A stretch of 64,000 nucleotides of DNA from Slackia sp. (lineage in GTDB: Bacteria > Actinomycetota > Coriobacteriia > Coriobacteriales > Eggerthellaceae): NCBI GenBank assembly GCA_030527325.1, contig JAUNBA010000003.1, positions 1 through 64,000 of the forward strand, in the 5' to 3' direction. The position numbers and the translations under genes are program-made. Under the pieces are notes generated by a model. The model ran no database searches, had not been told where the DNA came from, and saw nothing but the letters and a program-made list of their open reading frames with translations. This document shows positions 54,586 through 63,700 of this stretch, piece by piece (the first letter of the stretch is position 1; the number at the start of each line of letters is the position of its first letter).

Positions 54586-57500
54586 ATGCACGGAACCGCA
54601 TTACGCGCGCCCGAAACGGACAAGCGGAGCATGGCGCAACGCATAGGCGCGCTTTGCTTGTCGTTCGTTTTGGCCGTATCGCTCACCCCGAGCGCCGCAT
54701 GGGCGTTCGAACCCGAAGAACAGCAAACGCCCCCTGAGGCGCTCGAGCATCAGGATGCCTCCGACGGCGTATCCGATGCCGTCGATGCTTCCTCGCACGG
54801 TGATTCGTCCGATAGCGAGCAGGCGGCCGACGCCGCGCCTGCAGCGCCGTCGGATGCGACCGCGAGCGCTCCCGAAGCGCCCGCCGCTAACGCGGCGATG
54901 CCCGTCGCTTCTGCGCAAACCGTCGCCGCCGCGCCTGCCGCCTCGCAGGCGGCCGATCCTCAGGCGCACGTGGATGCCGCGGTCAAGGCGCTCGAAAGCC
55001 TGTCGTTTTACAAGGTGAAGCCGCGCTACGGCGTCGATAGCAACATCAATGACGTACTCGAAGCCAAGCTCGTCGAGCTGGGATTCGCGGATGTCGATGT
55101 GCGCACGGCGAAGGCCGAGCCCTCGCGCGTCGATGAAAACTTCACCGCGGGTATCTCGACCGCTTCCGACGAGACGAACGGCCGCATCACCTATGCGTCG
55201 TACGATCCGGGCGTGTTCTCGTCGTGGTCGCTTGCGCAGTATTGCTCGTTCGCCATGGAGTTCGACCTGTCCTATCGGGGCGCGTATGCCCGATGGGCGC
55301 AGGACGGCAATACCGTGCTTCCGTGGGATGACGAAGCATGCAAAACGTATCTCGAGCAGTATGCGTCGGGCGTGGCCGTCGGCTTCGCGCAAGGCGATTC
55401 CGCCGATGCGGTGACGGCCGATATGACGCTTCCGTACAAGGCGTGCTCTTCCGATGGGACGAAGCTTTCGTGGTCGGAGGTGCGCTGGTCGTCTTCCGAT
55501 GAAAGCGTCGTAAAGCTCGCCGACGGCGGATACCGCGATTATCGCGGCATCGTCACGCGTCCTTCGTCCGACACGCAGGTCGTTCTGACGGCTTCTTTGC
55601 GCGTCGTCACGTCGGGCGGCCCGTCGGTTGCGGTCGAGCGCTCGTTCCCGATCACGGTGAGCGGCGATGCCGATAAGGTGGAGCAGGCCACCCGCGAGCT
55701 TCAGGAGAAAATCGATGCGGGCTTTTCGGTCGACGCGCTGAAGTACAGCGAGGGCGGCTCGAAGGTCGATGCCTCTGCCCTTACGGGAGACATCCAGCTG
55801 CCGACGCCGCACAAGCTCGGCGTCGACGGCAAATACACCGCTATCGCCTATAGCTGCGATACGGATGCCGTGCAGGTGAACGGATACCGCGGCAACGTGC
55901 ATCGCGGCCTGCCGGGCTCGCAACCTGCGCCCGCCCGCATCACCGTGACGGCCACCGATAAGGCGAACCCCGAGATCACGGCGAGCAAGACCATCGATGT
56001 GGCGGTGGCTCCGCTTTCGGCCGAGGCGGTCGAAGCCGAGCTCAAGCTGATGGATGAAGCCGCGGCAGGTTTCGCTGCGGCCATTCTCGATGGCCAGCAG
56101 GCCGACGCGGTGGCGTCCGATCTGCATGCCTTCCAGAAGGCGTATCGTGCGGAAGACGGCAGTCTGGCCTGGTCGTACAGGGCGTCGGATGCCGTCGGTG
56201 CGGGTATCGTGCCCGTCGAGCTTCCCGGCGCGTCCGAATCGGCGGGATACCGTCTGTTCCGCTCGAGCGATCCGTCGGTGATCGCGCACGAGAACCTGCT
56301 CGTCTCTCAGCCCGAATACAACACGCGCGTCACCGTCACGGCGCGTTTGGCGAGCGAGCAGTTCGCCCGCTATGCCGCCGATTACGCGGACGACCCCGTG
56401 TGGGGCTCCTCGTTCGCGCAGCTCGCGGGTCGCGACGTGTCCGTCGATGTGACGGTCAAGGGCGCCTCCGGCCTCGATAATCCGCGCGTGTCCGCGACGC
56501 TGTCCGTCATAGGCGTCGATGAGGCGGGCGCGGCGCAGGTGTGGGCCGCGGCCGATACGTTCGTGTTCGATGCGGGCGCCACGGCGGCCGATCTGTCCGA
56601 GACCGCATTTGCCGCCGCCGGCCTTACCGCCGATTACGGCGTGGGCGACTACGGCTGGTATCTCAACACCATCGCGTCTCCTTTCGACGGCCGCGTGCTC
56701 GGCTGGGATGACGCGACGCAGAAGTACTGGCAGCTCTTCGTCAACGGCGTCGCCGCCGAATCCGGCGCAAGCGGCATCACGCTGCAGCCTGGCGATTCGG
56801 TGACCTGGTATTACTCGGCATTCGGCGATGCGCTTCCCGAAGAGGGGGCCATGGCGGTCTCGGGCGCGGTCTACGGCGTCAACGCCGCCGGCGCGCGCGA
56901 GCTGTGGGCGCCTTCGACGAAACTTTCCATGCAGGAGGGCGCCACGGCGGCCGACTTCTCCGAGGCGCTCTTCAAGGAGGCGGGCCTTACCGCCGATTAT
57001 TCGACCGGCCAATACGGTTGGTTCCTCAACACCATCACGTCTCCCTTCGACGGTCGCGTGCTCGGCTGGGATGACGCGACCAAGCAGTACTGGCAGCTCT
57101 TCGTCAACGGCGAGTATTCGCAGGTGGGAGCAGGAAGTGTCACGCTGAAGCCCGGCGACCGCGTTGAGTGGCTGTATGCAGCCGACGGCGCGCAGCTCCC
57201 CGATGCGGACGACATTGTGGCGAATCCCGCGGCGCCGCATCCCGACGTCGAAAGCACGTGGCCCGGCTTCATGACGGGCAATTCCGCCATCGAGATCCCC
57301 GGCGGCTCGACCGGCACGGCCACCGATACGACCGAGACGTCGTGGCAGTCCGACTTCTCCCAGGACGGCGGCTACGTCAGCGAGCCGATCATCGTGGGCG
57401 ATGCGGTGTTCGTGGCGGCGGGTTCCATGCTGTACGCGAAAGACGCCAAGACCGGAGCGCAGCTTTCCGCCACGCCGTTGGCCGCTCCGATCGACTCGAT

Positions 57501-58995
57501 CGCGCGCATGGTGTACGTCAAGGGCATGGTGATCGTGCCGCTTTCGGGCGGACGTTTGCAGGCCGTGGCGGCGACCGGTGCACAGGGTGCGCCTCTTGCG
57601 ACGATATGGCTGACTGAGCAGCTGCCTTCGACGACGACCGAGTGGGGGGATCTGACGCAACAGTCTCTTACCACGTTGACGGTCGACGGCGATCGCCTGT
57701 ACTACGGCACGACCGACGGCGAGGCTCCGAATAAGGGCTATCTGCTGTGCATCGACGTGAACACCGGCGCGGTGGTGTGGAAGAACGAATCGGCCGACGC
57801 GGGCTTTTACTGGAGCGGCGTGGGCATCGCGGGCGATTTCGCCGTCATAGGCGATGACGCGGGCGATCTGCATGCGATCTCCAAGGCCGACGGCTCGATC
57901 GTTTCCACGGTGCATCTGTCGAGCGCTCCCATTCGTTCCACCACGGTGATTTCCCCCGACGGGTCGACGGCGTATGTCGCTGCGCGCGACGGCGTGCTGC
58001 ATAAGGTCTCCATCGGGGAGGATGGCGCCTTGACGGCTGCGGGCAGCGTGAAATTCGCGGCTTCCAGTTCGTCGACGCCCACCTTGTCCGACGGCAAGAT
58101 CTTCGTGGGCGGCCAGTCCGAGAAGTTCGATCCCGTCGGCAAGTACATGAAGTACCGCTATGCGGTGCTCGCGGTGATCGATGCCGATACGTTGGCCATC
58201 GAACACGCGATCGATTCGACGCTCGACGGCGCGCATATCGGCGGTGCCGACGGCAACGGCGGCGGAGCCATGGGCGATGTGAAGTCCATGCCGCTCGTGG
58301 TGAAGCAGAACGGCCAGACGTACGTGTACTTCACGAGCAATATGCGCCCGGGCGGCGTGTACTGCTACCGTTTGGGCGATGCGGGCGCGACGCTTCTGTA
58401 CACGCCTGCTTCCGACAAGCAGCAGTACACCATGTCTTCGATCGTCGTGGGGCCTGACGGCATGCTGTACTACATCAATGACTCCAAGACGCTGTTCGCG
58501 CTCGCCGGCGGCGCGCAGACCGCGCCCGAGCCCGAGCCGCAGCCGCAGCCGCAACCTGAACCGCACCCGCAGCCCGAACCCGAGCCTCAGCCTGCGCCGC
58601 AGCCTGATCCTGCGCCGCAGCTGCCCGGTTCTTCTTCCGGCGCCGAGGCGGTCCATCCCGGCGTTCAGGCCGCTCCCGCGGTTCCTGCCGCATCCGCTAT
58701 CGCGCCCGCGAAGCGTCCCGTGGCTCAAGACGGCGAAGCCGCCCGCGGCGTCGCGGCCGATAAGGCGGTCGCATCCGTTGCTTCCGATTCCTCAGTCGAG
58801 GGGGCGCCGGGGGCCGTGGCCATGGCGAAGGCCATGAACGCCGAACCCGCCGCCGAAACCGCGGCGTCGCAGGCGCCCGAGACGTCTTCCCGCTCTTTGC
58901 CCGTCGCGGCTCTGGTCGGCATCGGCATCGGCGCACTCGGCCTGATCGGCGCGCTGGTCTGGGCATTGCTCCTTCGTCGCAAGAACAGGGGGTAG
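54586..58995 (+). CDS. Large surface protein with two DUF4430 (transcobalamin-like) domains and a beta-propeller
   Basis: A 1,469-aa membrane-anchored surface protein, first gene of the riboswitch operon. Signal peptide to about A40 (AAWA|F); Ala-rich spacer; bacterial Ig-like modules (about 130-630); two DUF4430 domains (about 638-748 and 758-868), repeated with a period of 121 codons and sharing NTI-SPFDGRVLGWDDAT-YWQLFVNG; a PQQ/quinoprotein-type beta-propeller (about 915-1311); a Pro-Glu-Gln repeat; and a C-terminal helix with LLLRRKNRG. No LPxTG is seen. DUF4430 resembles the cobalamin-clasping domain of transcobalamin, so it may bind corrinoids outside the cell. GAAAGG precedes ATG 54586. 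Confidence 0.88.
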   Translation: MHGTALRAPETDKRSMAQRIGALCLSFVLAVSLTPSAAWAFEPEEQQTPPEALEHQDASDGVSDAVDASSHGDSSDSEQAADAAPAAPSDATASAPEAPAANAAMPVASAQTVAAAPAASQAADPQAHVDAAVKALESLSFYKVKPRYGVDSNINDVLEAKLVELGFADVDVRTAKAEPSRVDENFTAGISTASDETNGRITYASYDPGVFSSWSLAQYCSFAMEFDLSYRGAYARWAQDGNTVLPWDDEACKTYLEQYASGVAVGFAQGDSADAVTADMTLPYKACSSDGTKLSWSEVRWSSSDESVVKLADGGYRDYRGIVTRPSSDTQVVLTASLRVVTSGGPSVAVERSFPITVSGDADKVEQATRELQEKIDAGFSVDALKYSEGGSKVDASALTGDIQLPTPHKLGVDGKYTAIAYSCDTDAVQVNGYRGNVHRGLPGSQPAPARITVTATDKANPEITASKTIDVAVAPLSAEAVEAELKLMDEAAAGFAAAILDGQQADAVASDLHAFQKAYRAEDGSLAWSYRASDAVGAGIVPVELPGASESAGYRLFRSSDPSVIAHENLLVSQPEYNTRVTVTARLASEQFARYAADYADDPVWGSSFAQLAGRDVSVDVTVKGASGLDNPRVSATLSVIGVDEAGAAQVWAAADTFVFDAGATAADLSETAFAAAGLTADYGVGDYGWYLNTIASPFDGRVLGWDDATQKYWQLFVNGVAAESGASGITLQPGDSVTWYYSAFGDALPEEGAMAVSGAVYGVNAAGARELWAPSTKLSMQEGATAADFSEALFKEAGLTADYSTGQYGWFLNTITSPFDGRVLGWDDATKQYWQLFVNGEYSQVGAGSVTLKPGDRVEWLYAADGAQLPDADDIVANPAAPHPDVESTWPGFMTGNSAIEIPGGSTGTATDTTETSWQSDFSQDGGYVSEPIIVGDAVFVAAGSMLYAKDAKTGAQLSATPLAAPIDSIARMVYVKGMVIVPLSGGRLQAVAATGAQGAPLATIWLTEQLPSTTTEWGDLTQQSLTTLTVDGDRLYYGTTDGEAPNKGYLLCIDVNTGAVVWKNESADAGFYWSGVGIAGDFAVIGDDAGDLHAISKADGSIVSTVHLSSAPIRSTTVISPDGSTAYVAARDGVLHKVSIGEDGALTAAGSVKFAASSSSTPTLSDGKIFVGGQSEKFDPVGKYMKYRYAVLAVIDADTLAIEHAIDSTLDGAHIGGADGNGGGAMGDVKSMPLVVKQNGQTYVYFTSNMRPGGVYCYRLGDAGATLLYTPASDKQQYTMSSIVVGPDGMLYYINDSKTLFALAGGAQTAPEPEPQPQPQPEPHPQPEPEPQPAPQPDPAPQLPGSSSGAEAVHPGVQAAPAVPAASAIAPAKRPVAQDGEAARGVAADKAVASVASDSSVEGAPGAVAMAKAMNAEPAAETAASQAPETSSRSLPVAALVGIGIGALGLIGALVWALLLRRKNRG

Positions 58996-58996
58996 C

Positions 58997-59899
58997 ATGA
59001 TGGAGCCGAAGGATGATCTGCGGCCCGATTCGGCCGCATCCGCAGCGCTCAGAGTCGATTCCGACGGCGGCGCGTCCGATACCCATGCGAAGAAGACCTT
59101 CGCATCGCGCCGGCAGCGCTTCGCCGTCGGCGCGCTGGCGCTCGTTTCGGCGCTTGTGCTGGGCGTGTCCGCATGGGGCCTCGCGTCGTCGGGTGTATTC
59201 GGCACCGGTTCGGCCGATCTGCTGACAACCGTGGTTCCTGCCGAATCGGACGCCGGCGACGAAGCGGCCGAGACCGATGTTCCGTCTGATTCCGCCGCGT
59301 CCGCCGACGAGGCGGCCGGCGAATCGTCCGGCGCTTCGGATGCCGCGAATGCAGACGGCATTGCGGGCGCCGATTCGGCCGGCGCTGCGAACGGCGCTGC
59401 GACGCAGTCTGCCGCGAAGGGCGCCGAAACGGCGCCCGCGGCCGGCGCATCGGGGTCTTCGGCGCAGCCTCAGGCTCAGGCGGGGTCTTCGGCGCCCGGT
59501 TCTTCGGGCGCAGCATCCGCCCCTACGGCGCCGCAGGCTCCCGCGCCGGATGTTCCCGGTCAGAATGAGGCGCCTGCGCCTGCGACGATACGGGTGTCCG
59601 TTTCGCTTACGTCGGCCGCGGTGGGCAACCCCGTATCGGCGGCGGGAACGTACACGTTCGAGCGCGGCGCGACGGCGTACGACGCGCTGTGCGCGCTCGG
59701 TTTGTCGGTGAACGCCCGCCAAAGCCCGATGGGCTTGTACGTGGCCGCTATCGGCGGTTTGGCCGAAAAGCAGCATGGCAGCGGAAGCGGATGGAAGTAT
59801 GCCGTCAACGGCGTCGATCCGCAGGTTTCGTGCGCCGCATACGAACTGCATGACGGCGATACCGTTGCGTGGCGATACGTGACTTCGATCAACGGATAG
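58997..59899 (+). CDS. Membrane-anchored single DUF4430 protein
   Basis: A 300-aa protein: cytoplasmic N-terminus of about 35 residues, membrane helix (FAVGALALVSALVLGVSAWGL), a 110-residue Ala/Gly/Ser/Pro linker, and one DUF4430 domain at the end (TYTFERGATAYDALCALGL ... GWKYAVNGVDPQVSCAAYELHDGDTVAWRYV). It starts one base after the previous stop. It may pass ligand from the large surface protein to the EcfS component. The ligand is inferred from the riboswitch. Confidence 0.86.
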   Translation: MMEPKDDLRPDSAASAALRVDSDGGASDTHAKKTFASRRQRFAVGALALVSALVLGVSAWGLASSGVFGTGSADLLTTVVPAESDAGDEAAETDVPSDSAASADEAAGESSGASDAANADGIAGADSAGAANGAATQSAAKGAETAPAAGASGSSAQPQAQAGSSAPGSSGAASAPTAPQAPAPDVPGQNEAPAPATIRVSVSLTSAAVGNPVSAAGTYTFERGATAYDALCALGLSVNARQSPMGLYVAAIGGLAEKQHGSGSGWKYAVNGVDPQVSCAAYELHDGDTVAWRYVTSING

Positions 59900-60003
59900 C
59901 GCAGAGCGGAAGATGCAATGCAAGACGGGAGGCGCGAGTCTCCCGTCGTTCGTTTCGGGACGCGAAGCGTCCGAAAGGCGATGGAAAGGAGGACGCGGCC
60001 GTC

Positions 60004-60870
60004 ATGGACCATGTGTTCGCTTCGTATCATCCTGCCGTGGCGTTTTCGTTCATCGTGTGCGCCGCCGGGCTGACGATGGCGGCGCAGCATCCCGTCTACG
60101 GGGTGCTTTCGCTCGTCGGCGCGCTTGCGACGTCGGTCGTTGTGCGCGGCGCGCGCCCGACGCTGCATTCGCTTGCCTGGGCGGTGCCGATGTGCGCGAT
60201 CGTGGCGTGCGCCAACCCGTTGTTCTCGGCGTCGGGTTCGACCGAGCTGTTCTGTATCGGCAGTATCGCGGTCTATGCGGAATCGCTCGCATACGGCCTG
60301 TGCTCGGGCGCCATGTTCGCGTCGGTGTTTCTCTGGTTCGCCTCGTATGCCCGCTGTATGGACAGCGAGAATTCCCTGGCGCTGCTCGGCAATGCGGCGC
60401 CGGTGGTCACGTTGATGACGTCGCAGGTGCTGCGTCTGGTCCCACAGTTCGTCGCGCGCGGGCGCACGGTGGCCGCCGCACACGATGCGGCGAGTGCCGC
60501 CGCGCCGCGCGATGCTTCCGAGAAGGCGCGGGGGCGTTTCCGTATCGTTTCGGTGCTGATGGAGTGGGGGATGGAAGACGGCCTCGCCCGCACCGACGCC
60601 ATGCGCGCTCGCGGCTATGACTGCGGTGCGCGCCGCACCACGTATCGGAGGTATCGCTTCGGGCGCGTCGATGCCGCGCTCGTGGGGTCTATCGCGGCGC
60701 TTGCCGCGCTCAATGCGTTTCTCGTGGCGACGGCCTGCGCGCAATACGAGTTTTATCCCGTGATGAGCCGCTTGACGCCGTGGTGGGGCTACGGCGCGTA
60801 TGCGGCGTTTCTGGCTTTGCCCGTCGTGCTGCGGATCAAGGAGTGGTGGCAGTGGCATTCGTTGAAGTAA
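60004..60870 (+). CDS. ECF transporter T component (EcfT/CbiQ family)
   Basis: 288-aa coupling protein with 6-7 membrane helices. The family's coupling signature is seen as LARTDAMRARGYD, and the earlier TSQVLRLVPQFVARGRTVAAAH. AAAGGAGG lies 11 bases before ATG 60004. It joins the S component to the two ATPase domains. Confidence 0.9.
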   Translation: MDHVFASYHPAVAFSFIVCAAGLTMAAQHPVYGVLSLVGALATSVVVRGARPTLHSLAWAVPMCAIVACANPLFSASGSTELFCIGSIAVYAESLAYGLCSGAMFASVFLWFASYARCMDSENSLALLGNAAPVVTLMTSQVLRLVPQFVARGRTVAAAHDAASAAAPRDASEKARGRFRIVSVLMEWGMEDGLARTDAMRARGYDCGARRTTYRRYRFGRVDAALVGSIAALAALNAFLVATACAQYEFYPVMSRLTPWWGYGAYAAFLALPVVLRIKEWWQWHSLK

Positions 60871-62324
60871 GCGGCTATTCGTTCGCATACCCTTGCGCAT
60901 CCGAGGATGCGCGCGCGAACGAAGAGCCTTCGTGGTCGGTGCGCGATGCGAGCCTGTCGGTCGAGGAGGGGGCCTTCTGCGTGGTGGTGGGGCGCACGGG
61001 GTGCGGCAAGACCACGCTGCTGCGCAGCATGAAGCCCGAGCTTGCGCCGGCGGGCCGCCGCATGGGCTCGATTCGCGTCATGGGCCGCGCCGTGGTGCAA
61101 GACGGCGTGCGCGTCGACGACATGTCGCCGCGCGAGAGCGCGGCGGGCATCGGGTACGTGATGCAGGACCCCGGCGCCCAGATCGTATGCGACACCGTAT
61201 GGCACGAATTGGCGTTCGGCCTGGAAAACCTTGGTATTCCGCAAAACGAGATGCGCAGGCGCGTGGCCGAGGTGGCGCACTTTTTCGGCATAGAGCCGTG
61301 GATCCACGCTTCGACCGCATCGCTTTCGGGCGGCCGCCAGCAGATCGTCAACCTCGCCGCGGTGCTGGCGTTGCGCCCGCGCCTTCTGCTCCTCGACGAA
61401 CCCACCGCGCAGCTCGATCCGAACGCGCTCAAGCAGTTTTTGTTCATGCTGGGCCGCGTGAACAGGGAGCTTGGCATCACGGTCATCGTGGCCACGCACG
61501 CTCCCGAGGACATGGTTTCGTACGCCACGCAGACAGTCGAGCTCGATGCGGGATTCGCGCCCGCTTCCTGCGAACAGGCGAAGCACGTCATGGAGCCGCG
61601 CTGGAAGCGGCGTGCCGCGTCGATGGCCGAGCAACCCGACCTCATCGCGGTCGACGAGGCGTTCGTGCGCTACGAGCGAAGCGAGCCGTGGGTGTTGCGC
61701 GGCATCGATGCGCGCGTGCGTCGAGGGAGCGTGCATGCGTTCGTCGGCGGCAACGGCTGCGGCAAGTCGACGCTGCTCAAGGTCATGGCGGGCATCATGA
61801 GCCCGCAGCGGGGCCGCGTGCGCAATGCGTCTTCGTCTTCGCAGGCGTTGCTTCCCCAAGATCCCAAGACGCTGTTCGTGTGCGACACGGTCGCCGACGA
61901 GCTGCACGAGTGGAGCGCTCGGTGCGGATACGGCGCGGCCGAAGAGCGGGAGGCGTTGCGCCGTGCGGGCCTTGCGCCCTGCGGCGATCGGCATCCGTAC
62001 GATCTGTCGGGCGGCCAGCAGCAGAAGCTTGCGCTGGCCAAGCTGCTGCTGACGGGAGCGCGGCTGTTGTTTTTGGACGAGCCCACCAAGGGCCTCGATC
62101 CTCAGGCGTGCGCGGAGGTGTCGGGCATCGTGCGCGCGCTTGCCGACGAGGGGCGCACGGTGGTCATGGTGACTCACGACCTCGATTTCGCGTTGGTCAC
62201 GGCCGACGAGGTCTCCATGCTGTTCGACGGCGAGACGGCCTGCACCGAGCCTGTCGCCGAGTTCTTCGAGAACAATCTGGTGTATCGCCCGAATGCCGCC
62301 TCCCGTTTGTTCGGGGCGATATAG
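60852..62324 (+). CDS. ECF transporter ATPase, two domains fused (EcfA-EcfA')
   Basis: 490 aa with two ABC domains. Domain 1: GRTGCGKTTLL (47-57), LSGGRQQ, LLLLDEPTAQLDPN. Domain 2: GGNGCGKSTLL (about 299-309), LSGGQQQKLALAKLLL, LLFLDEPTKGLDPQ. GTG 60852 has AAGGAG 8 bases upstream and overlaps ecfT by 19 bases. Many ECF systems use two separate ATPases; fusions are known. Confidence 0.95.
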   Translation: MAFVEVSGYSFAYPCASEDARANEEPSWSVRDASLSVEEGAFCVVVGRTGCGKTTLLRSMKPELAPAGRRMGSIRVMGRAVVQDGVRVDDMSPRESAAGIGYVMQDPGAQIVCDTVWHELAFGLENLGIPQNEMRRRVAEVAHFFGIEPWIHASTASLSGGRQQIVNLAAVLALRPRLLLLDEPTAQLDPNALKQFLFMLGRVNRELGITVIVATHAPEDMVSYATQTVELDAGFAPASCEQAKHVMEPRWKRRAASMAEQPDLIAVDEAFVRYERSEPWVLRGIDARVRRGSVHAFVGGNGCGKSTLLKVMAGIMSPQRGRVRNASSSSQALLPQDPKTLFVCDTVADELHEWSARCGYGAAEEREALRRAGLAPCGDRHPYDLSGGQQQKLALAKLLLTGARLLFLDEPTKGLDPQACAEVSGIVRALADEGRTVVMVTHDLDFALVTADEVSMLFDGETACTEPVAEFFENNLVYRPNAASRLFGAI

Positions 62325-63059
62325 ATGGCGCGCGGGTCTTTTTCGCCGTCGCGCGCGGCGGCTTCGGCGGCCGAGTTCGTCGCGGTGTGCGCGGTGCCTG
62401 CGGCGCTCGCGTATTGCGCCGCGATGCAGGTCGAGCAGACCGCCTTGCTGAGCATGGCCGTGGTGGCCTGCGCGCTGCTGGTGTTCTTCATCGGCTACGA
62501 GCGCCATCGCCCGCGCCTGCGCGACATCATGCCCGTCGCGGTTTTGGCCGCGCTGGCGGCGGCGGGGCGCATCCTGTTCGCTCCGTTTCCCAGCTTCAAG
62601 CCGGTGTCGGCCATCGCCATCATCGCGGGCGTGGTCTTCGGGCGCCGTGCGGGATTCATGGTGGGAGCGCTTGCGGCGCTCGCGTCGAATTTCTTCTTCG
62701 GCCAAGGGCCGTGGACGCCGTGGCAGATGTATGCTTGGGGCATGGTCGGCTACGGCGCCGGATTGCTGGCGCAGGCATGCTCGGCCCCGCCGCGTCTGTC
62801 CGTCGTGTGCGCGTACGGGTTCGCGTCGGGCTTCGGCTACGGGTTCATCTTGAACCTTTGGAGCATCGTGGGGTTTTTCCATCCGCAGGATGCCGTGCAG
62901 CTGGCGGCGGTGTATGCGGCCGCGCTGCCCTTCGATGCCATGCATGCGGTCGCGACGGTCGCGTTTCTCGCGGCCTTGTACACGCCGTGGCGCCGCAAGC
63001 TGGCGCGCATACGGCGCAAATACGCCTTGATCGATGGGGGAGAAGAGGGAGTTTCATGA
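62325..63059 (+). CDS. ECF transporter S component, predicted for cobalamin
   Basis: 244-aa substrate-binding membrane subunit with about 6 helices, including SNFFFGQGPWTPWQMYAWGM, a stretch typical of ECF S components. It begins directly after the ATPase stop. Substrate assignment to cobalamin rests on the riboswitch that heads the operon; related S components CbrT/CblT import B12 in other bacteria. Another cobalamin-related compound or a precursor cannot be ruled out. Confidence 0.85.
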   Translation: MARGSFSPSRAAASAAEFVAVCAVPAALAYCAAMQVEQTALLSMAVVACALLVFFIGYERHRPRLRDIMPVAVLAALAAAGRILFAPFPSFKPVSAIAIIAGVVFGRRAGFMVGALAALASNFFFGQGPWTPWQMYAWGMVGYGAGLLAQACSAPPRLSVVCAYGFASGFGYGFILNLWSIVGFFHPQDAVQLAAVYAAALPFDAMHAVATVAFLAALYTPWRRKLARIRRKYALIDGGEEGVS

Positions 63060-63436
63060 CGGAGATCGTTATCGGCGGATTCGTGGCCGCGGCATGCCTG
63101 GTGTCGGCGGTCGTGTTGTTTTCGGGCCGCGGCGTATTCATGGTCGCCACGCTGAATAGGATGGACCCCGATGAACGCGAGCGTCTTTACGACGTGCCCG
63201 AAGCCTGCCGGGCGACGGGCGGGTTCGCGGCTGCGGCCGCCGCGTCGGTGTTCGTGTTCGTCGTGCTGAAATACATCGCGCTCACGCAGGGCCTGCCCGG
63301 TTTCGTGCTGCCCGCCTATACCGTGCTCATGATCGTCGTGATCATCGGGTCGCTGGTCTACAGCACGTCCTATATCGAAAAGCGCTGCAAAAAGGAAGCG
63401 CCGCGCCGCGCATCGGGCAAGGCCCGCGTGAAATAG
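63056..63436 (+). CDS. DUF3784 family small membrane protein
   Basis: A 126-aa protein with three membrane helices; the cytoplasmic loop ATLNRMDPDERERLYDVPEACR matches the DUF3784 pattern. An ATGA overlap with the EcfS stop makes it the last gene of the operon. Function unknown. Confidence 0.82.
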   Translation: MTEIVIGGFVAAACLVSAVVLFSGRGVFMVATLNRMDPDERERLYDVPEACRATGGFAAAAAASVFVFVVLKYIALTQGLPGFVLPAYTVLMIVVIIGSLVYSTSYIEKRCKKEAPRRASGKARVK

Positions 63437-63515
63437 CCTCGCCCGCGCCTTTGAAGACGCGAGGCGCGTCGCGAATCGTACCGATGAATAGAACGACCCT
63501 TGGATGCACGATTGT

Positions 63516-63556
63516 GCGATATTCGCGGGCAATATCGCGCTTTAGTGTGCTAAACT
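63516..63556 (+). promoter_or_regulatory. Two palindromes and a -10 upstream of the NCS1 permease
   Basis: GCGATATT...AATATCGC (63516-63523 and 63531-63538) is a perfect 8-bp inverted repeat; TTAGTGTGCTAA (63542-63553) is a second palindrome overlapping the -10-like TAAACT (63551-63556). Together they suggest a regulated promoter. Confidence 0.45.
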
Positions 63557-63588
63557 ACCGTCGATACAGGGGCGTGTCCGCACGCAAC

Positions 63589-63622
63589 GCATGAAGAATC
63601 GCCTTCGGGCGATTTTTCATGC
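63589..63622 (+). terminator. Hairpin in the permease leader
   Basis: A 15-bp stem (63589-63603 with 63608-63622, one wobble) with TTCG loop. It contains T-rich TTTTT in its 3' arm and may act as an attenuator. No purine riboswitch motif is visible around it. Confidence 0.6.
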
Positions 63623-63700
63623 GCGCATCCGTTATCGACGCGTATGCGGCGCGGCTCCTCGTTTCGTTCATCGTATTCGCCGCGCGAGAAAGGATTTCCC

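Noticed and set aside
54601-58728. A 1,375-codon open frame on the minus strand opposite the large surface protein
   Set aside because: It mirrors the third-position GC bias of the true gene; it is Arg/Gly-rich, low in complexity, has no ribosome binding site and matches no family.
60893-63436. An 847-codon frame through the EcfA and EcfS genes
   Set aside because: Only its last 126 codons (from 63056) are a real gene; the rest is out-of-frame reading of the transporter genes.
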